DNA of 64,000 nucleotides from Belliella aquatica. GTDB taxonomy: Bacteria > Bacteroidota > Bacteroidia > Cytophagales > Cyclobacteriaceae. The stretch is taken from positions 17,197 through 81,196 of the forward strand of contig NZ_BMFD01000017.1 in NCBI RefSeq assembly GCF_014637795.1, in the 5' to 3' direction. Shown one piece after another: positions 27,865-37,255 of this stretch (position 1 is the stretch's first letter; the number at the start of each line of letters is the position of its first letter). The position numbers and the translations under genes are program-made. The notes beneath the pieces were generated by a model that was not told where the DNA came from, ran no database searches, and saw only the letters and a program-made list of their open reading frames with translations.

Positions 27865-28388
27865 TTTGTATCGTAATTTATAATGCCATCTAGCGTAAGG
27901 TGATTAAGACGTAATTTACTAAAAAATAACCATTTTAATTGAAATTCGTAGATAGCGTTTTAATCATAGGTGGACTAGACGTGCTAGGTATATGTATGCA
28001 TTTACATGCTTTATTTTGAAAGAGGGTTTAATCAAAGCATTTGGGGAAATTCTCCCTAAAATATTATTGATATAGACCTTTGTAGCTATTTACTCAATGT
28101 CAAAAAAATCAAAATGAAGCTTTGACAAAGATGCAATCAGATACTTGCGACTTTCAATTAAAATTAGTAAGATTAATAAAATAATACATATCGATAGTTC
28201 AAATTTAAAGGAAACAGAATCTCAAAAATTAAAATCATTTATAGTGTATTTCCTTGCAATTTGAGGAGATGAAAGAAAGAATTCTGGCAACGAAATAGAC
28301 TACGAGTCATCAACTCCGGAATTGGTGTTTAAAAAGTATTTCTGTGTCAATTTTTACTGTCGTCCACCATAATTACGAAAATTAGAAT
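27865..28388. other. Intergenic stretch, no gene seen
   Basis: AT-rich, with stops in all frames. Probably holds the promoter of the secreted protein gene at 27094-27864, but none could be chosen with confidence. Confidence 0.35.
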
Positions 28389-28422
28389 AAAGTCCTCTAA
28401 AATGATATTAGAGGACTTTTTT
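28389..28422. terminator. Strong bidirectional hairpin terminator
   Basis: AAAGTCCTCTA pairs with TAGAGGACTTT around a loop of about nine bases, with A and T runs on the two sides. It can stop transcription from the transposase/cas relic side as well as from the left. Confidence 0.7.
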
Positions 28423-28489
28423 GTTATAGTTCAAAAAGTACCCCCTATCCAGTGAGAAATAATTGGATTTATACGTTTTGAATGTCTTT

Positions 28490-28800
28490 TTAAAATATAC
28501 TTTTAAAGTAAGCTTCGGTATAGAGTTGAAATTTTTCCAGACTGACAGAGGAACATAAATTTTTTGATGCCACCATGACCATGGTGGAAAAATCCTCCGC
28601 TTCTTTTATTCGCTTGTGTAGCACTGTAAACAAGAGATTAAAGATTAAAGCCATCCATATTTGGATTTTGATTCCGTTCGAGCTGTCCGACAAAAAATAT
28701 TTAAGCTCGAAATTCCGCTCAATCTGCTTGAAAAACACTTCTATGACCCATTTATTCTTGTACAGTACAGCCACTGTGACTGCATCCAATCCCTTAAAGT
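28490..28800 (-). pseudogene. IS4-type transposase C-terminal fragment
   Basis: The fragment reads LDAVTVAVLYKNKWVIEVFF, then KQIERNFELKYFLSDSSNGI and KIQIWMALIFNLLF. This is the last catalytic block of IS4-family DDE transposases, where Y-x2-R-x3-E-x6-K is expected; here Lys replaces Arg and Glu replaces the final Lys, while the catalytic Glu remains. The first ~270 residues are missing, and no terminal inverted repeats were found, so this is dead. It abuts the cas4 relic through about 130 bases of unassigned sequence. Confidence 0.75.
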
Positions 28801-28929
28801 TCCATCACTATTAAAAACATGTTTTCATTAGTAGCTGCTGAACGGATACAGATAAATTCGGCACTTCTTCTGCCAGGTTCATTTGGATAAATACTTTTGC
28901 GCCTCCTTTTTTGTTTCCTCCCAACAGAT

Positions 28930-29187
28930 TGCGCTCCGCTTCTTTACCTTATACGATTTCTTTACCTCATGAATCACTTTGTTTTTGACATCATAAAAAT
29001 CTATTTTGATACCATCCAACTCTAGCTCAGTGTATTTTCTTGCGCTATCCAAATAGGTAGTCTCTGCGATTAGTTTTCCTTCAGCCACTATCTGGGAAGT
29101 ATACTCCATTTGTATTCCATTGGCAAAAAGCTAGAGTTTCCTATGACAGATTTGGAGGTATGCGATATGAGTTCCTGTGATGTTCAT
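28930..29187 (-). pseudogene. cas4: Cas4 exonuclease relic
   Basis: From ATG 29185-29187 the minus strand reads MNITGTHIAYLQICHRKL, stop, LFANGIQMEYTSQIVAEGKL, then IAETTYLDSARKYTELELDG and IKIDFYDVKNKVIHEVKKS. This is the N-terminal half of the compact Cas4 family: the first iron-sulfur Cys is in ICHRKLW, and GIKIDFYD and HEVKKS are the RecB-like nuclease core. The stop is TAG where family members have Trp (TGG). After KKSYKVK the similarity ends, so the three C-terminal cysteines are lost. Family knowledge: Cas4 trims new spacers in type I-B and other systems. Clearly non-functional. Confidence 0.8.
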
Positions 29188-29190
29188 AGG

Positions 29191-30381
29191 TTAATAAAGG
29201 AAGCCGAAAAGCCACAAGGGGATTTTGTTTTTATGGCCTATTTCGATGTTGTCAGCTATAATATAAGCATTTTGTTCATTTTGGATTTGCTTTTGTGATT
29301 TTGACTTTCCTCCAATTTCAAATAGATCTTTACCAACTTTAAAATCACCCTTTGCTGAATATTCGATTGGATGGACCACGGAAACTTGATTTATGAAAAA
29401 ACTTTCCCGAATACTTCCTTTATCTGCTTCTTGATAAGAAAGCGCATAAAAAATATTCGGATGATTGAGGTAGAGCTTCTCGGGTTTTTGCAAAAGTCCA
29501 ATCCCCTTGGTGTCTGCATACAAACGCTTGACAATTCGTAATTCTTCCAAGTAACGCAGAAAATCAAGCAAGCTATTGCGAGCTACCCCTATGCGTTCAC
29601 TAAGTTTGGTAATATTTGGTTTGAAAGGAACACTTTCTGCCAAGATGTGCAGTAATTGTTTGATCTTTTCAACGCTTGCATAGCTAAGATTATAGCTTGA
29701 AGGAAGGTCAGTGCTTAGCGCAATGAGGATAGTTTCCATCAATTTTTGCAAATAAGCATCTTTATTTTCAAGATAATAGGGGAAGTAACCGTATGTCAGA
29801 TAATCCTTAAAAAATGAAAGGGGTTTTATCTTATTTACAATTGGTCTAGCTAGCTCCACATGCCTGTTCAATATATCGTCTAAAGACAATTTATCAAATT
29901 GGCCAATATCCTGAAATGCCAAAAACTCTCGGAACGACAGACCATGAAGTTCATAGACTACAGCTCTTCGGCTTAGGTCTCCACGGGCATTTTCTATATG
30001 AATCAAGGATGATCCTGTAAATACTACCTGTAAGTCGGGAAAGTCATCATAAATATTCTTAAGCTCAGAAGACCAGTTGGCATATCGGTGGACTTCATCT
30101 ATCAAAAGATATTTACCACCTTCATTTACAAATTGCTCCGCCAAACTGAAAATGCTATTTTCGGTAAAATATAAATCATCTAGACTTACATAAAGTGTTT
30201 CTTGAGTAGGAAGCTGCTTCAGTAAAATATATTGGAAGAGTAGGGTGGTTTTTCCCGCGCCTCTAGCACCTTTGATTCCTATAAACCTATTGGACCAATC
30301 AATATCAAACATTTGTGATCTAAGTTTGAGCAGCTTGGTTCGGTCAAGCTTTTGGTAATATTTTTGAATAAGCTTTTCCAT
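29191..30381 (-). CDS. AAA ATPase with DUF4143 domain
   Basis: A 396-residue ATP-binding protein. The P-loop is GARGAGKTT (38-46), Walker B is YLLIDEVHRY, and sensor-like LQVVFTGSSLIHI follows; then a winged-helix-like part (KLSERIGVARNSLLDFLRYL) and DUF4143 with a PD-(D/E)xK-like region (IEYSAKGDFKVGKDLFEIGG). The ending IPLWLFGFLY is typical for the family. These proteins are common in Bacteroidota accessory DNA; the role is uncertain, often suggested as DNA-acting or toxin-like. Intact. Its stop is three bases before the ATG of the cas4 relic. Confidence 0.88.
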   Translation of the reverse strand: MEKLIQKYYQKLDRTKLLKLRSQMFDIDWSNRFIGIKGARGAGKTTLLFQYILLKQLPTQETLYVSLDDLYFTENSIFSLAEQFVNEGGKYLLIDEVHRYANWSSELKNIYDDFPDLQVVFTGSSLIHIENARGDLSRRAVVYELHGLSFREFLAFQDIGQFDKLSLDDILNRHVELARPIVNKIKPLSFFKDYLTYGYFPYYLENKDAYLQKLMETILIALSTDLPSSYNLSYASVEKIKQLLHILAESVPFKPNITKLSERIGVARNSLLDFLRYLEELRIVKRLYADTKGIGLLQKPEKLYLNHPNIFYALSYQEADKGSIRESFFINQVSVVHPIEYSAKGDFKVGKDLFEIGGKSKSQKQIQNEQNAYIIADNIEIGHKNKIPLWLFGFLY

Positions 30382-30528
30382 TAGTGTTTTTTATATTCAA
30401 CAATATTACATAAAAAACGTTGTTTTAAAAAAACGTTTTAAACAATTTAGTTAAGGTTTGGAGATACTAGATATGGTTTCTGGAAATATTCATAAGCCGA
30501 ATGGTTAAAAAAGAGCTTATTAAGCTGA

Positions 30529-31932
30529 TTAAATAATACCAGCGATTCTCAATTCACCTTTCAATGCACTCAAGCGACCGTTGGTATAGACTATTTTATT
30601 TATCAGCACTTCAGTTTGACTCCGAATAGCTGGTATTTCCCTAGCAACTTTTAGAATTGTAGCTACTCTTGCATATAAATTTCTTCCTCGTTCGTTGAGA
30701 AGAAGTTCTTCAACTTTTTGCGCAAGGACGACTATACCTTGCTCTGGGTCATGCTCCAAGCAAGGGGTCATTGTCTCGACAATGTTCCATCTGTTTGTAT
30801 GGAGAAGTGCATGATTGCGTGCTTCACTATATTTACCTTCCATACATAAGGCTGTAATGTATGCAGGGTGGTCATTTTGGAGTGTTCTCAAATACTTCAT
30901 CCGACCTTCCTCTTTCATCAGCTTTTGGATAATTTTGTAATGTTTTTTGGAGAATTTTCTCTTAATCAGGTATTGTGTGACTTCTAGGTATAAGTCTGGG
31001 TCTTCGTCTAGGTTGAGAACCTCAAAGTACAGCTCAGCAAATTCATGATGAAAATGACCTTTATCCCATAATTGCTTGGCGATGTTTCTGAACTTTTTGC
31101 TATTTGTGGATTTATATAGATCCAAAAGGTCTAGAGCTACATGGACACTTGATTGATAATATTTAAGTGCAGATTTCTCGTAGCTTTCAATTCCCCCAGT
31201 TTTTCTATGTAGTTCGGTGTACAACCATGGCAAATGTGTTGCTTTGTTTTTCTCTTCTATGACATCAAGCAGGATACTCGCTTCCGATCCAGAATGAATT
31301 AGGCTGTATAGACATGCCTCAAAAAACAATAGAAAATGTGAATCTTTAGCTTCTAATTCATTATGCTGATCAAAAAGAACTGTTGCAATGGTGAAGAGCT
31401 GATCTTCGGGAATTTGTATAGCCTTGAAGATAGGCAGACAGCTGTCTAAATGATTTTCAAATACATTAAGCATCGTCAGGGTAGGCTCAGGAACTTCATA
31501 GTATTCCTTGTTTAGCTTAGCTTCCAAACAAGCTCTATATATGCCGATCATATATAAGAAAGCCAGATCAAAATGATTGATAGAACAATATCTCTCCACT
31601 TCAGCAACATGAACGCCTATGATTCTACTGATTTCTTCCTCAGCCATTTGTTCCAGTGCATCATATCCTTGGATATATCCATTGTGAGTAGGTACAAAGT
31701 CACTCAAATTCAGTTCATCAAATCTGATGGATTCAAGATTTGCTTTGATCAGATCCTTACTAGCCAATATAAAATCATCTTGATCTGTCACAGTCAGCGC
31801 CAACTGTTTGTCAGAAGGCTTGAGGTAATAGTTGATAAACTTCTCCTTAAGCTGCTCGTCTTGTTCAAGGATAGCAGTGAGAAATGAAACCTTTAGCTGA
31901 TCGGAAGCTTGTTGGTAGAATTGGTCAAACAT
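30529..31932 (-). CDS. Large helical-repeat protein, unknown
   Basis: A 467-residue cytoplasmic protein that is almost entirely alpha-helical, with TPR/HAT-like pairs (for example KATHLPWLYTELHRKTGGIE, KFRNIAKQLWDKGHFHHEF, AYITALCMEGKYSEARNHAL). No catalytic or metal motif is seen. In some Bacteroidota, proteins like this accompany SWIM zinc-finger proteins, but none is present here, so this link is weak. Start ATG 31932. Single gene between the DUF4143 ATPase and the cas6 relic, in the place where the middle genes of a cas operon would lie. Confidence 0.6.
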   Translation of the reverse strand: MFDQFYQQASDQLKVSFLTAILEQDEQLKEKFINYYLKPSDKQLALTVTDQDDFILASKDLIKANLESIRFDELNLSDFVPTHNGYIQGYDALEQMAEEEISRIIGVHVAEVERYCSINHFDLAFLYMIGIYRACLEAKLNKEYYEVPEPTLTMLNVFENHLDSCLPIFKAIQIPEDQLFTIATVLFDQHNELEAKDSHFLLFFEACLYSLIHSGSEASILLDVIEEKNKATHLPWLYTELHRKTGGIESYEKSALKYYQSSVHVALDLLDLYKSTNSKKFRNIAKQLWDKGHFHHEFAELYFEVLNLDEDPDLYLEVTQYLIKRKFSKKHYKIIQKLMKEEGRMKYLRTLQNDHPAYITALCMEGKYSEARNHALLHTNRWNIVETMTPCLEHDPEQGIVVLAQKVEELLLNERGRNLYARVATILKVAREIPAIRSQTEVLINKIVYTNGRLSALKGELRIAGII

Positions 31933-32339
31933 AGGGGAGAATTCGAAATAGATTTAGATATTAAGGTTATAAAATTTTAATCAGTAATCACATCTTTAGT
32001 TAATGACAAGATAAATGTAAATTTTTGCAAATTAAGATTAGCACCCAAATCCTCATCTTAATTATAACATTATAATGAAATCGATGTGTTAAAAACCTTA
32101 TTTTATATAAAGATATCATCCAATTCTTTTGAGAAATCAAAACCACTTTCGAAAGAATAACTATTACTATGATGTAATAAATATTCAAACCCAAATTGAC
32201 CATTTTCTCCTTAATCTAATAATTTTGTAAGAATAGTTGGATAGACATTGATTGAAAAATGTGAAAGAACACCCCCAATTTTTCTCAAATCAGCCTTGGA
32301 TTTAAAAAGAATCACCATCATTTCTCTTGATAATCGATT
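31933..32339. other. Decayed region before the cas6 relic
   Basis: Minus-strand frames give a short coherent piece (ENGQFGFEYLLHHSNSYSFE, then SGFDFSKELDDIFI) near 32100-32215 without start or clean end. No family recognised. Otherwise empty. Confidence 0.3.
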
Positions 32340-32676
32340 TATAGCCATCAAATACCAATGAACCAAGTACAATCTTGAATAAAACCTTCAGTAGCCTTAT
32401 CAACCATAAAGCTTATTTCAAATGAAGCATGATCTCCAAAATGATGAATTATCCCAGCTTCTTTGACAATGTTGAAGCCTTCAAATGACAGTCTTGAAAA
32501 TGTAAATAGTCGGTATTTGTTGCTATAAGCAAGAAACCTTGCTCGTGCAGAAACTGACTAAAAGCGCTATTAGCCCTGTCAATCGTCTTATAGATTGCAG
32601 AAGAAAGCTCATACTGATAATTAATGGGGAGGTAACTACTCCTTTCCGCTTTGCTCAAATGAATCCTAAATCTCAT
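32340..32676 (-). pseudogene. cas6: Cas6 endoribonuclease relic
   Basis: From ATG 32676 the minus strand reads MRFRIHLSKAERSSYLPINY, then QYELSSAIYKTIDRANSAF and SQFLHEQGF, the standard Cas6 N-terminus. After a frameshift it continues LFTFSRLSFEGFNIVKEAG and ASFEISFMVDKATEGFIQ, which includes the diagnostic FTFS motif. The second ferredoxin-like half with the glycine-rich loop is lost. Family knowledge: Cas6 cuts the CRISPR transcript within each repeat in type I and III systems. It cannot work now. Same strand as the cas4 relic, 3.2 kb upstream, the order found in type I-B operons. Confidence 0.85.
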
Positions 32677-33014
32677 GCTTCGTGGTTTTATAAAAACAAT
32701 GTAATGGTAAAAATTACAAATCAGAAAACAATGACATAAGCTGTAGTAGAAGGAACAGTATTCTACGTAAAAACTTATAAAATACTAAGTTTTTAAAAAT
32801 TAATCATAAAAAAAATACCAACTACAGGGTGTTTTTGTGCTTTTAAAATTCTAAACATTAAGAATCACAAAAAAGGATAGGCTAAGAGAAGTGTCTAAAC
32901 CTTTTAAAAGTGGTGAAACGCTATAGAACCAAAGAAAAAACTCATGAATTAAACGAGGACCAATGCACAAGTTAAACCGAGATAGGGGGTCAATCCCGCA
33001 AGCGGGACAGGTTA

Positions 33015-33110
33015 TCCGCCGGAATGTTAGTCGAATCTGACCAATCAGGCCACTTTCACGAAACAAAAACATTCCGATTCTGAGGGGGCAATCCCGAAAA
33101 TCGGGACAAG
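33015..33110 (+). repeat. Repeat unit beta, copy 1
   Basis: Begins CCGGAATGTTAGTCGAAT, runs through CAATCAGGCCACTTTCAC and ends AACATTCCGATTCTGAGG. The ends CGGAATGTT/AACATTCCG are inverted repeats. Preceded by GGGGGTCAATCCCGCAAGCG, a small hairpin. Other copies: 33513-33603, 56376-56450 and, inverted, 63902-64000. Confidence 0.7.
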
Positions 33111-33190
33111 CTTTGCTCCGGAATATCCAATACTTTTTCCCTCAGACTTTAATTTATCATCTTTGCCAATGTTCTCTCTTGCAATTGGGA

Positions 33191-33480
33191 TTGAAATCCA
33201 ACCCCTAACACAAACCAAAACTTAATTTTTAAGTATTTAGAAAATTTCATTATCCATACTGGCACATTTAGACCGAAAAGAGTGGCACAATTCGAACCGT
33301 TATGTATGGTATCCGCTAAAAAACCAAAACCATTAATCCAAGTGGCCATTCCCGAGCTTTGAGACAAACTGTGCTTCAAAATATCCTCTTACTTCATTCC
33401 TGAAAAATAACTTTTGGGAGGGGCAATTTACATCATCAACCGGGGGTCAATCCTGTAAGAGGTACAAGCTATGTTCCTGA
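33191..33480 (+). repeat. Repeat module alpha, copy B
   Basis: Contains the paired elements TGGCACATTTAGACCG and TGGCACAATTCGAACCG 24 bases apart, then two GGGGGTCAA-like units. Nearly identical over about 250 bases to 36007-36240. Open frames inside it are by-products of the repeat, not genes. No transposase is encoded. Confidence 0.75.
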
Positions 33481-33512
33481 ATCTGTATGAAATTCTTACT
33501 TTAGGGGGTCAA

Positions 33513-33603
33513 TATCCGCCGGAGTGTCAGTCGAATCGTGCCAATCAGGTTACTTTCGCATCACCAATTGATTCCGATTTTGAGGCCTCAACATGCTCCG
33601 GAA
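33513..33603 (+). repeat. Repeat unit beta, copy 2
   Basis: CGGAGTGTCAGTCGAATCGT through CAATCAGGTTACTTTCGC to GATTCCGATTTTGAGGCC, followed by CATGCTCCGGAATATC. A more diverged copy; the right inverted end has decayed. Confidence 0.6.
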
Positions 33604-33727
33604 TATCAAACAGGGTAATTTTAATAATTAAAGTCAAATGTCTTGAACAAGCGTATTTAATGACTGTCTTGGCAATGCCATTTTTAGAATAATCGCCATT
33701 CATTGATCTTCTTCGAAAAAAATCTAA

Positions 33728-34384
33728 TTATAAGTTGTTTTTCACTTTTCTAATTTTGTCCTTGATGACATTAAAAATAGTTTTTGCCAAAAGATAAACT
33801 TCAGATGAACCTTTCAAAGGTTTTCTATTTTCATTTGCTTTAAAATTTCTTTCCGCATTTTCGATGGCTTCTTCTATAAAAATAGGATGTCTTCTTGAGT
33901 CAAATCCACCCTCGTAGTTTTCATTTACTTTTTTCTTCCAACTTTTACAAACATCATCAGATTCAAATTCCTCAACTTTATCATTTTGGTGGAAAAATAA
34001 CCAGACTTCAAAACATGGATTACTCTCTACAACAAACCAATTCTCTTTTAAATCACATTCAGATTTAATCTTTTTTATTTGCTCCTCCCGACTATTTGAT
34101 TTGTCAGGATCAGAATCTAAAACAATCCAAACTTCATCGTTTTCTTGTAAAGTAAATTTTGGTTTGTCTCCAATAAATGAATTTTCAGCAAGATCAAGAA
34201 GACCTTGGGGCGAATTGTCATCATGTGGATTTAATTTATATACCTCGACATTAATACGAGAGTCAATTCTTTCAAAATATTTGAAATACTTGTATTCTCT
34301 TTCTTTGCCTTCACAGAAAATATATAAGCTTTTTGCTTCTCTGCTTGGAGCTTGTCTTTCAAAAAGCCTATTTGTTAAAATCAT
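33728..34384 (-). CDS. RloB/AbiLii-like TOPRIM defence protein
   Basis: A 218-residue RloB-family protein. TOPRIM-like motifs are visible: LYIFCEGKEREYKYF (the catalytic Glu segment), VWIVLDSDPDKSN (DxD) and VVESNPCFEVWLFFH. In family terms this is the nuclease-like effector that works with an AAA ATPase (RloA/RloB beside type I restriction genes; AbiLi/AbiLii in lactococci), acting in phage defence by abortive infection or tRNA/nucleic-acid cleavage. Its ATG lies 17 bases inside the ATPase gene, so the two are co-translated. It appears intact. Confidence 0.85.
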   Translation of the reverse strand: MILTNRLFERQAPSREAKSLYIFCEGKEREYKYFKYFERIDSRINVEVYKLNPHDDNSPQGLLDLAENSFIGDKPKFTLQENDEVWIVLDSDPDKSNSREEQIKKIKSECDLKENWFVVESNPCFEVWLFFHQNDKVEEFESDDVCKSWKKKVNENYEGGFDSRRHPIFIEEAIENAERNFKANENRKPLKGSSEVYLLAKTIFNVIKDKIRKVKNNL

Positions 34385-35720
34385 AATCGTGCCATTTTAA
34401 ATCTTCTAAATTACCTAAAAAAGGTATAGAACCATATCTTCCATTTAAATATCCTTTTCTAATATCTATGGTTTTATGTTCTTTAAAATCACTCAATGAA
34501 TACAAATCTGTGGATCCGTTTATGTCTTTTTCTGCGAACCAAATTTCATCTTGCCTAAATATTTCTTGATCTAATAAGTTAGATTCATGTGTTGTAAATA
34601 TCAATTGACCTTTTGTCTTTTTATCTAAAGAGAATTTTTTAACAAGTTCTTTTATTAATAAGGGATGTATGCTCCTTTCTATTTCGTCAACGATATAGAC
34701 CTTTTCTGATGAAATTACATTCTTGAAGGCTGGAACAAAATCCAATAATCTTATTGTTCCATCAGATTCTTCGTCCAAATCAAAAAATGCAGTTTTATCG
34801 CTTGAAGAATGTCCAACTTTTAAAGTTTTCACCCAAATGGTATCATTCTCCTTTACCAAAATTATTTCATCACCACGTCTACTTGTTAATCCAATCATCT
34901 TTTTAGGAGCGTCCTCGACAGCCTTAATCAGTTTATCAAGTTCATTCTCATTGTCTTCACCAAAAAAATCACGAATGTTCTTTTTTTCTGTTCCCAATGA
35001 AGTAATTCCAATATTGAAAGAACACATTAGATCTTCTGCGTATTTTTTAAATTCAATATCAGTATCGATTATATGCGCTAATGCTCTAGGCTTAGAGTCT
35101 GGAGTTATGATTTCTAAGGTTTCTGAAAACCAGTGATAAGCTTTCTTTACGTCTTTTAAGAATTTATTATCTCTGTTTGAAAGCAGTTTTAATACAGGTT
35201 CATTTGGTTTCACAAATTCCTCTAATAAGACTGTTTTTAGAACCTGACTTTTTTCATCATTCTCAAAGTCATCTAAAAATTTGATTGTAGTTTCTTTATT
35301 TAGTGTTTTTCTTTCGAAAATTAACTTATCTTCTTTTTTTCCTAAACCTGAGACATACAGTTCTTCGGTTGATATTTTATCTTCAGAGATTACGATTGCA
35401 TAATATAATGCCGTATTGTCTTGAATAAATTCAATAGCTAGGATTTGCTCCTTTTGATTTCCGAATTTAAATTGCGTATCCTTTAATTTAAACGGGATTT
35501 CCTCTTTCGTAATCAATTTTTGAAATTGAAATAAAGACTTAATCAAATTTGATTTACCTGCCCCATTTGCTCCATAAATAGATGAAAGTTTAAGTATTTC
35601 AAAACCATCTACATTATACTTATGATCCTGTAGAGTCTTTAGTCTATTATTAGGAATAGTTGTAAACTCTTTTCTTTCTCCAAAAGAGAACATATTCTCT
35701 ATTACAAATCTGATCAACAT
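34368..35720 (-). CDS. RloA/AbiLi-like AAA ATPase
   Basis: A 450-residue ATPase of the SMC/ABC-like AAA_15/AAA_21 kind. P-loop GANGAGKSN at 50-58 right after an N-terminal strand (LIRFVIENMFSFGERKEF), a long helical insertion, ABC-type Walker B with VYIVDEIERSIHP, and the H-loop LIFTTHESNLLD. Such proteins act as the phage sensor that restrains and releases the paired TOPRIM nuclease. First gene of the two-gene operon. The overlap with RloB and intact motifs suggest a working defence pair, similar in layout to PARIS and AbiL. Confidence 0.88.
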   Translation of the reverse strand: MLIRFVIENMFSFGERKEFTTIPNNRLKTLQDHKYNVDGFEILKLSSIYGANGAGKSNLIKSLFQFQKLITKEEIPFKLKDTQFKFGNQKEQILAIEFIQDNTALYYAIVISEDKISTEELYVSGLGKKEDKLIFERKTLNKETTIKFLDDFENDEKSQVLKTVLLEEFVKPNEPVLKLLSNRDNKFLKDVKKAYHWFSETLEIITPDSKPRALAHIIDTDIEFKKYAEDLMCSFNIGITSLGTEKKNIRDFFGEDNENELDKLIKAVEDAPKKMIGLTSRRGDEIILVKENDTIWVKTLKVGHSSSDKTAFFDLDEESDGTIRLLDFVPAFKNVISSEKVYIVDEIERSIHPLLIKELVKKFSLDKKTKGQLIFTTHESNLLDQEIFRQDEIWFAEKDINGSTDLYSLSDFKEHKTIDIRKGYLNGRYGSIPFLGNLEDLKWHDYDFNK

Positions 35721-35984
35721 GATTTTACGTGATTATTTCACGTAAATATACAGTCTAGCTTTTCGAAATTCAAATAAATAGAGAATTTTCGTTTGTTGGG
35801 TGACAATATCACGTTATGCTGTATTTTTGCTGCTGTATTTTTAAAATAAACTTATTAATCTCCTTCTAATGCGGATGGAATGACGGAGAAAAATAGACTT
35901 ATCCTTAATTTCTAGTCTATAATGGTTTATCCCTAGATTTTGAACAAGCTATAGGCTTGAAAATCCAATTGATTATAATTTCCA

Positions 35985-36376
35985 GAGTTCTCAACTACGT
36001 TAGGACCTAAAATCCAACCCCTAACGCAAACCAAAACTTAATTTTTAAGTATTTAGAAAATTTCATTATCCATACTGGCACATTTAGACCGAAAAGAGTG
36101 GCACAATTCGAACCGTTATGTTTGGGATACGCTAAAAAACCATAACCATTAATCCAAGTGGCCATTCCCGAGCTTTGAGACAAACTGTGCTTTAAAATAT
36201 CCTCTTACTTCATTCCTGAAAAATAACTTTTGACGGGGGTCAATTTGCATCACCAGCTGGGGGTCAATTTAAATCGTCAGAAGGGGGTCAATCCCGAAAA
36301 TCGGGACAGGCTATGATCCGGAATATCCACCTGTGTGCCCAGTTGACAATTATCCGCAAGATTAGTTGTGACAAAA
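35985..36376 (+). repeat. Repeat module alpha, copy C
   Basis: The paired TGGCACA elements, then three GGGGGTCAA units at 36235, 36259 and 36283 (exactly 24 bases apart), a TCCCGAAAATCGGGA hairpin, CCGGAATATCC and the tail CCCAGTTGACAATTATCC. The tail touches the stop codon of the first P-loop kinase gene. A less similar extension reaches back to about 35850. Confidence 0.8.
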
Positions 36377-36949
36377 TCACATACTAGTGTCATTGCGGAA
36401 AATCATATTAACTTCTCTTAATTTTTCCAGTATTAGTCTTAGTTTCTCGTCCAAGGTTTGGTTTCCAATAATTTTCAAAACAGGATTTTTGGTATGTGCC
36501 AACCAAGTCTTATGAGCTTTTAAGGTCCTGTTGGCAAGTCCTGTATTGTGGTCATAATCTGTTGCCCAAGAGATAAAATCATTAAATTGTTTTGCTCTTT
36601 CTGGGTCTGTGTAAATGATGTCACCAGATCTTTCCAATTCCCGTTTTTTAAGTCTTTCAATTCTTATATCCTTTGGAAGGTATAGAAATATGATCAAGTC
36701 AAAATCGGGAAATAAATTGTTTCCCCAATGAATGATTGAACCGCCCAAAATCCAATTTTCTTTTTCACTTAAATCTTTGGAAATAAGTTGATTTCTTTCG
36801 TTTGGATCTCGTCTGTGAGTAAAAGGTGGTTCTGTTTTAAGCCAAAAATAGTCATCACTGTCAAAATATTTCACTCCCAATTTTTTTGCAAGTAATTGCC
36901 CTAACGTTGTTACTCCACTTCCCGATGCTCCAAAAATATGTAGTTTCAT
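36377..36949 (-). CDS. Small P-loop kinase-like protein, copy 1
   Basis: 190 residues from ATG 36947-36949 (MKLHIFGASGSG); the longer upstream frame has no counterpart in the second copy. The fold is adenylate-kinase-like: P-loop FGASGSGVTTLGQ, DSDDYFWLKT acceptor region, WILGGSIIHWG, DLIIFLYLP and a KRELERSGD lid. The P-loop has Val where Lys is nearly universal (GxxGxGKT); this subfamily often has Thr or Val there. It may still bind nucleotide; the substrate is unknown. About 93% identical to the protein at 40382-40954, and both end against the same repeat tail, a segmental duplication. Confidence 0.8.
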   Translation of the reverse strand: MKLHIFGASGSGVTTLGQLLAKKLGVKYFDSDDYFWLKTEPPFTHRRDPNERNQLISKDLSEKENWILGGSIIHWGNNLFPDFDLIIFLYLPKDIRIERLKKRELERSGDIIYTDPERAKQFNDFISWATDYDHNTGLANRTLKAHKTWLAHTKNPVLKIIGNQTLDEKLRLILEKLREVNMIFRNDTSM

Positions 36950-36984
36950 AACTTTATATTGTCGGTTTGACATTTTGACCAACG

Positions 36985-37085
36985 AAAACAAACCCCTCAA
37001 TTTGAGCTGATTTCGAATCCTGATTAGTCAAATCGAATTTATCGATTTACTTTTTAACTCTTTTAACTAACACCAAGTTTCTTTT
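36985..37085 (+). repeat. Partial copy of the repeat D/F left end
   Basis: AACCCCTCAATTTGAGCTGA through CGAATCCTGATTAGTCAAAT is a diverged copy of the left ends of modules D (39706) and F (55766). It lies upstream of the first P-loop kinase, so that gene has repeat sequence on both sides. Confidence 0.6.
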
Positions 37086-37255
37086 GCAATCACGAATAAG
37101 ACACAACCATCAACTTCATTCACTGATCTAAATCACAATGATTAAGGCTGTCAAAAACCTACTACCACCTCAATTCAGTTCGGTTACCCTGATAGATGAA
37201 TGTATCAAACAGGGCCTACCGATAGGGATCGGTATAAGGGATTTTCTCTACTGAG

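Noticed and set aside
28879..29109. 76-codon frame taken as a separate small gene
   Set aside because: It is the middle of the cas4 relic; its N-terminal part lies upstream of a TAG in the same frame.
32000..32203. 67-codon hydrophobic minus-strand frame
   Set aside because: Another frame of the decayed stretch reads more like protein; Ile/Val/Leu richness comes from AT content.
33240..33310. tRNA-like TTCGAACC in the repeat
   Set aside because: The TTCGAAC sequence is not within a cloverleaf and occurs in each repeat copy beside TGGCACA.
32851..33692. Three short frames between the cas6 relic and RloB
   Set aside because: They lie within the alpha and beta repeats, and similar frames appear in other copies only by identity of the repeat.
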